Of a stretch of 43,574 nt of DNA, positions 37,075 through 43,574 are shown one piece after another. Origin of the DNA: Streptococcus mitis SK597. GTDB lineage: Bacteria; Bacillota; Bacilli; Lactobacillales; Streptococcaceae. The stretch spans positions 1-43,574 of the forward strand of contig NZ_AEDV01000043.1 in assembly GCF_000148545.1 (NCBI RefSeq), given 5' to 3'. Under the pieces are notes generated by a model that searched no databases, was not told where the DNA came from, and saw nothing but the letters and a program-made list of their open reading frames with translations. Numbering within the stretch: position 1 is the first letter of the stretch; each line of letters starts with the position of its first letter. Position numbers and translations under genes: made by a program.

Positions 37075-40000
37075 TTATTTTTCATCTTCTTTTTTCTTGA
37101 AGAATCCTAATCCTAGACCAGCTAACAAGGTCATGATACCAGCGCTAGCCAAGGTAGCATTCGCTTCTGTACCTGTGTTGGGCAAACTCCTCTCTCTTAC
37201 CTCTCTCTTATCTGTCTCATAAGTCGGAACTTCTGAGTCTGGATTCACTGGAGTTTCAGGTCTTGGAGTATCTGGTTCTGGAGTTGGCTCTGGGATTGGT
37301 GTCGGAACACTTGGATGCTCTGGATTTGGTTGTGGGGTTGGTTTATCTGGATTAGGTACATCTGGGGTACCGGGCTCCTGAGGGTTTGGAATTTCCGGTT
37401 TTTCTGGAGTTGGTTTATCTGGTGTTGATAAACGGTCATACCTTATCAAAATAGTTGTATCTTTTGAATTTGCTGTTACTTCTTCATTCGATACTTTTGG
37501 TAAATCTGGTTTACCATAATTTGCAATTTCTGGCGATACCACTTCGTCCCAGTTACCTGTTGACCAAGCGCCTTCTGTTACTTCACCTGTCACTTTGTTA
37601 CGCTTGTTGGTTCTTGTTAACTCAACTGTTTGCGTTACTGAATCAGCCACTTCTTTTGTTTCGTTGGCTTTATCGACATACTTGATGGTACGAGTAACGG
37701 TTTTGGTTTCTTTTACATCTTCTATAGCTTGCGGATATTTCACCACGACTGTCGTATTGTCTGTCGTTGAAGTAACCGTTGCTTCCGCTACACTTTCTGT
37801 ATCTGGTGCGTCATAGTTAGTGACGGTTGGAGAGACTTGAGTAGCCCATGTACCTGTTGACCAAGCGCCTTCTGTTACTTCACCTGTCACTTTGTTACGC
37901 TTGTTGGTTCTTGTTAACTCAACTGTTTGCGTTACTGAATCAGCCACTTCTTTTGTTTCGTTGGCTTTATCGACATACTTGATGGTACGAGTAACGGTTT
38001 TGGTTTCTTTTACATCTTCTGTTTTGGGAACCACTGTTTCTTCAACATTCTCACGGTAGTAGTAGTTAACGGTTGCACCGTCTTCTGGTACAGTTCCTGT
38101 GGCATTTTCAGGAGTTGCTACCAAGGTGTATGTTGTTTTCCTTGTGATAACTCGGTCTTCTTTGTCCTCAGTTGTTGTTTTCCCTTCAATAGTTTTTGCT
38201 TCTGTGGTATATTCAGAACCTATCGCTAAATCAGCTTGTATAACAGACTCCGCCAACTTCTCTTGGGTACCTTCTTTATAGTAATTGGCTGTTACTGTAG
38301 CGGTAGTAGGTGCTTCTCGCTCCTCATAAACATAAGTGATCGTTCTGACTCCGTTTACGATACTTCCTTCAGTAGGATCAGAATTTTCCCCTAAATCTCT
38401 TTTGGCTCTATAATGTTTCCCATTAGTCGTTGAGATAGTGCTGAGTTTTTTATCTGTGACATTATAGCTGGTACCAATAAGCTGTCTTTTATTGGTAATG
38501 TAGATTCCGTCGCTTTCTTTTTCTCCAATTCCAGTGTCATTTTTTAATGATAATAAATTCCCTTGTTCATCAACATAACGAACTTTCACATTTCCTGAGA
38601 TTAGTTCTGTCAATTCTGATGTTTTCTTCTTTTTCTTGATTTCTTCGGTTATTTTATCTTTCTCTGCTGGTGGAATATTTAATTTTGGAATGATTTTTTC
38701 AACAACGTTTCGTGATGGTTCCACAGTATCTTGGATGACTGAAAAGTCAGCTAGAATTGGGAGATTATACTGAACACGGTGACTTTGAGGATTTACCCCT
38801 ACTCTGTTATTATTCTCTGAAAATACTTGTACGGTATAAGAAACAACATCTTTTCCTAATAAAACATCCCCAGTAGAGAAGTAACCACCTTTTCCTAGAT
38901 TGCTATCTCCAGGACCCACTGCGTCCCTAATCTTATCAGATAGTTCTTTATCAGTCAGTACCTTCGTTCGCACAATCCCTTTATCTACCCCTACATAGTG
39001 GGAGAAGTTTTTGAACTCTTCAGAACCAGCTCTAGCCCAGCCATTATTAAGGGCATTTGCTTTTGTATTTGTATTCTCTCTCTCAAAGGTTTGGCGATTA
39101 GCATTATATTCATCGGCACTTGCAGTTGCTTCTATATTTGACCCTTGGATACCCGCTTCCTTACTACCATTTCTAGCGGCAGTATATGTGTATTTATCTG
39201 TTTCAACTTCTAGCTGATCATCCTTAACATGATAGGTAATTTTCTTAGCGCCTGGTATAAGAGTCCTCAGTAGTTTATATGCTCTGTCATCGGCTTTAGC
39301 TTTAGCTGCCTCCTTACTCGCGTTTATCCAAGTTGGAGTATTAGGAGTCTCTTGATCAGCAAATTTCAATAAAGTATTTAATTCGTTTGATAGCTTTGCA
39401 ATTGACTGAGATGTGTTTGTAAATGTTTTTTTCCACTCTGAATCTATTGCTTTTGATTTTTCTATACTTAAGAAGTCTTCCGTAACATTTAACACAATAT
39501 CGCCTTGTTTTTTGGCTTCTTCCCTTGCTTCTGCTTCAAATTTATTGTACAGTTCTTTTTGTGCTTCTGTATATTTATTTTTGTTTACCTTACTTAATGG
39601 ACTATTTTTTACTTTCTCATTACGAATTTTATTAACACGGTAATCAAACTCATATGTAAAAAACTTCAAAACAGTTTTGTGCGCCAGTTCTACATCCAAA
39701 CCTTTTTTGTACAAGTTTTCATTTTGAACGATTTCGGCTACACGGTGAATGGTTTCATCGTATACCGTCTTCTCTTTGCCAGCAGTATCCTTAGTTTTAA
39801 TGACTACTCGATAGGTTCCTTTAGAACCGTTAATATCTGAGATATACCCTGTTACAAATTCCACACGAACACGGCTTCCGAAGGCAGGAGAAAAGGCAGT
39901 AAACTGCTTTTCTATCCCATTATATCCAACGACACCTGGAGAATATTTTTTATAGGTATCCTTTTCTAAAAATGGAAGTTTATCATAAGAAGCACCTGCA

Positions 40001-40977
40001 CGTTCATTTTGAGCACGTGGATCATAATCCGAATTATCTGAAACCTTTTCGTTTCGATTAGCTCGTGTACGTCCTTTAACAAGCATGAGCATGTATTTAA
40101 AACGACGATCTAAGGCTTGTTCGTGCACATAGATGTTATCTAAGGCGTCTGCCCCAAGCATACCACCTTGTATTTTTTCACCTTTTTCGTTGACATACCA
40201 ACCTGTAAAGTAGCCTTGCTCATTTTTCTTACCGATTACAAATTTACCAGGATTCCCTTCTTTATCAATGGCACTCCAACCACCGAAGTCATGAAGCTCT
40301 CTAATTTCACCTGGTTCTAAGTTCAGAGCATCCCCAAGGGTATTCATATTACGCAAATAAGAACGTTCATTATTTTGGAAGTCATCCGGCATATTTTTTA
40401 CAATATCCCATAATTCTTCAGCAGTTAGATTTTTCTTAGGGACATCAAATCTCAGATTGGCATTCTTATCATTCGCTCCCTCTTCTCCGTCTTTGGGCAC
40501 AATGACCCCGGGCTGGTGTTCTTTTACTGTCTCACCTTTACGATTAGCATCCAGTAAAGCTGGATCTGTTTCTGCTGGGTCTGAACCTCCATCATTTCCA
40601 GAAGTCGGCTCTGATTCAGTCCCTGTAGCTCCATTCGATGGATTACTTGTGTTCCCATCAGCTAATTCTCTTTTACTACGAATACGAGGTTTCGTACTTT
40701 CTGGAGCTACTAGCGGATTTTCAGCTACTGGAGCATTATAGGTGCTAGCTGCTGCGTCAGTATTGCTGAGGTCAGGTTTGTTTCCTGTCTCTCCGGTTCC
40801 AGACTGTTCTGGATCTGCTGGGCTTGATGTCCTATTAGCTTCCCTAGCTGACTCCACACCCTCAGCATGAGCAATCCCAGCTCCCATCAAAAGATAGAGC
40901 GCCCCAATAACAATACTGGCTGCACCGATGCTTACTTTTCGAATACTGTATTTTAGTTGTTTTTCTGGACTATTCAT
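37075..40977 (-). CDS. LPXTG-anchored surface adhesin with mucin-binding-type repeats
   Basis: A 1300-residue wall-anchored protein. A YSIRK signal peptide (residues 10-38, ending AHA) is followed by a Ser/Thr/Pro/Glu-rich linker (to about 160), a large unique domain (about 160-760) with no recognised family, MucBP-like domains (about 800-960, marked by VRYVDEQG and TVNYYYRE), two repeats with the KYVDKANETKE core (about 986-1042 and 1085-1141), a Pro-rich wall-spanning stretch, and LPNTG (1265-1269) with a hydrophobic anchor and basic tail. ATG 40977 is chosen because GAGGTG precedes it; a GTG two codons upstream lies within that site. Likely role: binding host glycoproteins. The ligand is unknown. 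Confidence 0.88.
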   Translation of the reverse strand: MNSPEKQLKYSIRKVSIGAASIVIGALYLLMGAGIAHAEGVESAREANRTSSPADPEQSGTGETGNKPDLSNTDAAASTYNAPVAENPLVAPESTKPRIRSKRELADGNTSNPSNGATGTESEPTSGNDGGSDPAETDPALLDANRKGETVKEHQPGVIVPKDGEEGANDKNANLRFDVPKKNLTAEELWDIVKNMPDDFQNNERSYLRNMNTLGDALNLEPGEIRELHDFGGWSAIDKEGNPGKFVIGKKNEQGYFTGWYVNEKGEKIQGGMLGADALDNIYVHEQALDRRFKYMLMLVKGRTRANRNEKVSDNSDYDPRAQNERAGASYDKLPFLEKDTYKKYSPGVVGYNGIEKQFTAFSPAFGSRVRVEFVTGYISDINGSKGTYRVVIKTKDTAGKEKTVYDETIHRVAEIVQNENLYKKGLDVELAHKTVLKFFTYEFDYRVNKIRNEKVKNSPLSKVNKNKYTEAQKELYNKFEAEAREEAKKQGDIVLNVTEDFLSIEKSKAIDSEWKKTFTNTSQSIAKLSNELNTLLKFADQETPNTPTWINASKEAAKAKADDRAYKLLRTLIPGAKKITYHVKDDQLEVETDKYTYTAARNGSKEAGIQGSNIEATASADEYNANRQTFERENTNTKANALNNGWARAGSEEFKNFSHYVGVDKGIVRTKVLTDKELSDKIRDAVGPGDSNLGKGGYFSTGDVLLGKDVVSYTVQVFSENNNRVGVNPQSHRVQYNLPILADFSVIQDTVEPSRNVVEKIIPKLNIPPAEKDKITEEIKKKKKTSELTELISGNVKVRYVDEQGNLLSLKNDTGIGEKESDGIYITNKRQLIGTSYNVTDKKLSTISTTNGKHYRAKRDLGENSDPTEGSIVNGVRTITYVYEEREAPTTATVTANYYKEGTQEKLAESVIQADLAIGSEYTTEAKTIEGKTTTEDKEDRVITRKTTYTLVATPENATGTVPEDGATVNYYYRENVEETVVPKTEDVKETKTVTRTIKYVDKANETKEVADSVTQTVELTRTNKRNKVTGEVTEGAWSTGTWATQVSPTVTNYDAPDTESVAEATVTSTTDNTTVVVKYPQAIEDVKETKTVTRTIKYVDKANETKEVADSVTQTVELTRTNKRNKVTGEVTEGAWSTGNWDEVVSPEIANYGKPDLPKVSNEEVTANSKDTTILIRYDRLSTPDKPTPEKPEIPNPQEPGTPDVPNPDKPTPQPNPEHPSVPTPIPEPTPEPDTPRPETPVNPDSEVPTYETDKREVRERSLPNTGTEANATLASAGIMTLLAGLGLGFFKKKEDEK
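37554..37723 (-). repeat. 170-bp direct repeat in the adhesin gene, copy 2
   Basis: Identical over 170 bases to 37851-38020, offset 297 bp (99 codons). It encodes the conserved core of the second mucin-binding-type repeat. Confidence 0.9.
37851..38020 (-). repeat. 170-bp direct repeat in the adhesin gene, copy 1
   Basis: First copy in reading order, identical to 37554-37723. Recombination between the copies would remove or add one in-frame 99-residue unit. Confidence 0.9.
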
Positions 40978-40986
40978 GAGCACCTC

Positions 40987-41004
40987 TATATATATATATA
41001 TATA
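40987..41004. repeat. (TA)9 tract beside the adhesin ribosome-binding site
   Basis: Nine uninterrupted TA units end 2 bases before the GAGGTG ribosome-binding site and lie between it and the likely -10. Such a tract can change length by slippage. Confidence 0.9.
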
Positions 41005-41186
41005 ACAGACCTTATATAATAATCCTTATTCTAAATTATACAAAAAATAAGGTCTAATTTCAATTTTTAGAGACTATAAATAGGATAAAATTGAGTTGTC
41101 ATTTCTGTTGGTAATTAACATACTTAAATCAAAATTATGAATAGTATAGTCTTATTCGTTCATTGACTAAAAACTTATGCTAAGGT

Positions 41187-41215
41187 TTTACTAAAATGCT
41201 AAAAAGTGCTATAAT
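41187..41215 (+). promoter_or_regulatory. pgm promoter
   Basis: TTTACT (41187-41192), 17-base spacer, TATAAT (41210-41215) preceded by TGC. A leader of about 30 bases with AAAGGAG follows. Confidence 0.8.
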
Positions 41216-41253
41216 GTGAACGGTTAAAACAATTTACAAAAAGGAGAATTTTA

Positions 41254-42972
41254 ATGTCTTACCAAGAAAATTACCAGAAATGGGTTGATTTTGCGGAGCT
41301 TCCTGACTACCTTCGTCAAGATTTAGAAAATATGGACGAAAAAACAAAGGAAGATGCCTTCTATACAAATCTTGAATTTGGTACTGCAGGGATGCGTGGC
41401 TTGATTGGTGCTGGTACAAACCGCATCAACATCTACGTTGTTCGTCAGGCTACTGAAGGATTGGCTCGTTTGATTGAGTCAAAAGATGGAAACGAGAAAG
41501 AACGCGGTGTCGCAATCGCCTACGATAGCCGTCACTTCTCACCAGAGTTTGCCTTTGAATCTGCGGCAGTTCTTGCTAAACACGGCATCAAATCTTACGT
41601 ATTTGAAAGCCTTCGTCCAACTCCAGAACTATCATTTGCGGTTCGTCACCTCAACTGTTTCGCAGGTATCATGGTCACAGCCAGCCACAACCCTGCACCA
41701 TTTAACGGTTACAAGGTTTACGGTGAAGACGGTGGACAAATGCCTCCACACGACGCGGACGCTTTGACTACTTATATCCGCGCAATCGAAAACCCATTTG
41801 CGGTAGAAGTTGCTGATGTGGAAACTGAAAAAGCTTCTGGCTTGATTGAAGTTATCGGCGAAGCTGTCGATGTGGAATACCTCAAAGAAGTCAAAGATGT
41901 GAACATCAACCCAGCCTTGATTGAAGAATTCGGTAAAGACATGAAGATTGTCTACACACCACTTCATGGTACTGGTGAAATGTTGGCTCGTCGTGCTCTT
42001 GCCCAAGCAGGATTTGACTCTGTTCAAGTCGTTGAAGCGCAAGCAACTGCTGACCCAGACTTCTCAACTGTAAAATCTCCAAACCCTGAAAGCCAAGCAG
42101 CCTTTGCCCTTGCTGAAGAACTTGGTCGTCAAGTTGGTGCAGACGTTCTTGTCGCAACTGACCCTGATGCTGACCGTGTTGGTGTTGAAGTTCTTCAAAA
42201 AGATGGTAGCTACCTCAACCTTTCAGGTAACCAAATCGGTGCTATCATGGCTAAGTACATCTTGGAAGCCCACAAAAACGCTGGAACTCTTCCTGAAAAT
42301 GCAGCCCTCTGCAAATCTATCGTTTCAACTGACTTGGTAACAAAGATTGCTGAAAGCTACGGCGCAACTATGTTCAACGTCTTGACTGGTTTCAAATTTA
42401 TTGCTGAAAAAATCCAAGAATTCGAAGAAAAACACAATCACACATACATGATGGGATTTGAAGAAAGCTTCGGTTACTTGATTAAACCATTCGTACGTGA
42501 TAAAGACGCTATCCAAGCTGTTCTTGTCGTTGCTGAACTTGCTGCCTACTACCGTTCACGCGGTTTGACACTTGCTGATGGTATCGAAGAAATCTACAAA
42601 GAGTACGGCTACTACGCAGAAAAAACTATCTCTGTTACCCTTTCAGGTGTCGATGGTGCCGAACAAATCAAAGCGATTATGGCTAAATTCCGTAACAATG
42701 CTCCAAAAGAATGGAACGCAACAGCTATCACTATCGTAGAAGACTTCAAGGCACAAACTGCTACTGCTGCTGACGGAACTGTTACAAACTTAACAACTCC
42801 TCCAAGTGATGTGTTGAAATATACACTTGCTGACGGTTCATGGATTGCTGTTCGCCCTTCAGGGACAGAACCAAAAATCAAGTTCTACATTGCAGTTGTA
42901 GGTGAAACAAACGAAGAATCACAAGCTAAAATTGCTAACATCGAAGCAGAAATCAATGCTTTTGTAAAATAA
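41254..42972 (+). CDS. pgm: Phosphoglucomutase (alpha-D-phosphohexomutase family)
   Basis: A 572-residue enzyme interconverting glucose-6-phosphate and glucose-1-phosphate. The active-site loop TASHNP has the phosphoserine at S144; the metal loop DPDADRVGVE, the sugar loop GFEESFGY and the phosphate loop RPSGTEPKIKFY follow in order. Glucose-1-phosphate feeds GlgC, UDP-glucose and capsule or teichoic acid precursors. AAAGGAG precedes the ATG; codon use is strongly biased, as for a highly expressed gene. Confidence 0.96.
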   Translation: MSYQENYQKWVDFAELPDYLRQDLENMDEKTKEDAFYTNLEFGTAGMRGLIGAGTNRINIYVVRQATEGLARLIESKDGNEKERGVAIAYDSRHFSPEFAFESAAVLAKHGIKSYVFESLRPTPELSFAVRHLNCFAGIMVTASHNPAPFNGYKVYGEDGGQMPPHDADALTTYIRAIENPFAVEVADVETEKASGLIEVIGEAVDVEYLKEVKDVNINPALIEEFGKDMKIVYTPLHGTGEMLARRALAQAGFDSVQVVEAQATADPDFSTVKSPNPESQAAFALAEELGRQVGADVLVATDPDADRVGVEVLQKDGSYLNLSGNQIGAIMAKYILEAHKNAGTLPENAALCKSIVSTDLVTKIAESYGATMFNVLTGFKFIAEKIQEFEEKHNHTYMMGFEESFGYLIKPFVRDKDAIQAVLVVAELAAYYRSRGLTLADGIEEIYKEYGYYAEKTISVTLSGVDGAEQIKAIMAKFRNNAPKEWNATAITIVEDFKAQTATAADGTVTNLTTPPSDVLKYTLADGSWIAVRPSGTEPKIKFYIAVVGETNEESQAKIANIEAEINAFVK

Positions 42973-42979
42973 AGACCTA

Positions 42980-43012
42980 AAAAGATGAGACCAACCAATC
43001 TCATCTTTTTTT
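42980..43012 (+). terminator. pgm terminator
   Basis: An 11-bp perfect stem (AAAAGATGAGA / TCTCATCTTTT) with an 8-base loop and a long T-run. Confidence 0.9.
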
Positions 43013-43082
43013 CGTATCAAATCTAAGCAATTTTAGAAACTTTATGGCATACTAGACTTATCAATGAAAGCGAGGTAATCTC

Positions 43083-43430
43083 ATGGAACAATTTTTAGAT
43101 AACATTAAAGACCTTGAAGTCACTACAGTTGCGCGTGCACAAGAAGCTCTTGATAAAAAAGAAACTGCAACCTTCTTTATTGGTCGCAAAACTTGCCCTT
43201 ACTGCCGTAAATTTGCTGGTACCTTGGCAGGTGTCGTAGCTGAAACCAAAGCTCACATCTACTTCATCAATAGTGAAGAACCAAGCCAACTCAATGAGTT
43301 ACAAGCATTCCGCTCACGCTATGGAATTCCAACTGTACCAGGCTTCGTTCACATTGCAGATGGACAAATCAATGTCCGTTGCGACTCTTCAATGTCAGCA
43401 CAAGAAATCAAAGATTTCGCAGGATTGTAA
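43083..43430 (+). CDS. bta: Thioredoxin-like protein (bacteriocin transport accessory type)
   Basis: A 115-residue thioredoxin-fold protein with a CPYC redox motif (C38, C41) and the cis-proline segment GIPTVPGF. Streptococcal relatives are annotated as bacteriocin transport accessory protein Bta, and in this genus the gene commonly follows pgm. No signal peptide is seen, so it should be cytoplasmic. GCGAGG precedes the ATG. A link to bacteriocin export is by name only; no bacteriocin gene is in the window. Confidence 0.88.
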   Translation: MEQFLDNIKDLEVTTVARAQEALDKKETATFFIGRKTCPYCRKFAGTLAGVVAETKAHIYFINSEEPSQLNELQAFRSRYGIPTVPGFVHIADGQINVRCDSSMSAQEIKDFAGL

Positions 43431-43509
43431 AAAATTAGCTAACAAGTTTTAAAATCACAAAAACGCATAATGGAGCCAAAGAACACTTTGCTAAGTACAT
43501 AGATTTTTA

Positions 43510-43540
43510 GGATACGACAAAAACGTTGTATCCTTTTTTC
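43510..43540 (+). terminator. Terminator after the Bta gene
   Basis: GGATACGAC and GTTGTATCC form a 9-bp stem (one G-T pair) with a 6-base loop followed by TTTTTT. Confidence 0.82.
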
Positions 43541-43574
43541 GCAAAAGAATACCAAGGAATACCAAAGACAAAAA

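Larger units (their letters stand above)
40978..41253. other. Divergent intergenic region between adhesin and pgm
   Basis: No gene was seen. It holds the adhesin promoter region (AT-rich, possible TATATA -10 at 41013-41018 on the minus strand), the (TA)9 tract, and the pgm promoter at 41187-41215. Confidence 0.5.

Noticed and set aside
37554-38020. CRISPR array
   Set aside because: Only two 170-bp copies inside a coding frame; these are adhesin domain repeats.
41632-42042. 136-codon open frame antisense to pgm
   Set aside because: Lies wholly inside a strongly codon-biased housekeeping gene; composition is that of a reverse-complement shadow.

Overview
The window reads as chromosomal DNA of a mitis-group Streptococcus (S. 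mitis / S. oralis / S. pneumoniae relatives). The support is the protein families (XerS, GapN, Bta, DUF3270, YSIRK/LPXTG adhesin), the low GC, pneumococcal-type BOX and RUP repeats, extended -10 (TGnTATAAT) promoters, and an SMK-box riboswitch before metK. The species is not resolved. No rRNA, tRNA or CRISPR array was seen.

The window spans the replication terminus. A 31-bp difSL-like site lies at 13171-13201, 52 bp before xerS. Many genes to its left read rightward and nearly all genes from 14.9 to 41 kb read leftward, as expected where the replichores meet. A degraded phage-type integrase tail sits between xerS and eno.

Layout. 0-3.5 kb: a small membrane protein diverges from a BceAB-like peptide-antibiotic ABC transporter, preceded by a BceR-like dyad and a 36-codon ORF. 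3.5-6.2 kb: a BOX element, a VIT/CCC1 transporter, a gap with a decayed HAD gene start, and an AT-rich two-gene cassette of unknown function (zinc-finger protein plus GNAT-like protein). 6.3-9.7 kb: a response regulator/histidine kinase pair converging on a two-gene export ABC transporter. 9.7-14.3 kb: HAD phosphatase, DUF3270 protein, riboswitch-controlled metK, a small membrane protein, dif and xerS. 14.9-18.6 kb: eno, a YueI-like protein, glycerate kinase, SerB-like phosphatase. 18.6-28.7 kb: carbon storage, with glgBCDA behind a CcpA cre site, gapN and a cytoplasmic type I pullulanase. 28.8-36.8 kb: the ligA/lipid-kinase/pulA run, then ABC-F, Rgg-type regulator and MFS exporter, then a PD-(D/E)XK transposase-family protein. 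37-41 kb: a large LPXTG mucin-binding-type adhesin. 41.2-43.4 kb: pgm and a thioredoxin-like Bta protein.

How the genes work together. GlgB/C/D/A build glycogen from glucose-1-phosphate, supplied by the phosphoglucomutase at the right end, and the pullulanase debranches it. Enolase, GapN and glycerate kinase act in lower glycolysis. The two transporter modules and the ABC-F/Rgg/MFS group look like antimicrobial-peptide or drug defence.

The most interesting signals are regulatory. The xerS -35 hexamer is embedded in the dif site. Four genes look leaderless. A 10-codon leader ORF before the MFS gene can base-pair with that gene's ribosome-binding site. A (TA)9 tract abuts the adhesin ribosome-binding site. 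A direct repeat with helical-turn spacing sits upstream of the two-component-linked ABC transporter. The best candidate for an undescribed system is the AT-rich pair at 4752-6165. Functions rest on motif reading and family knowledge; no database search was run.
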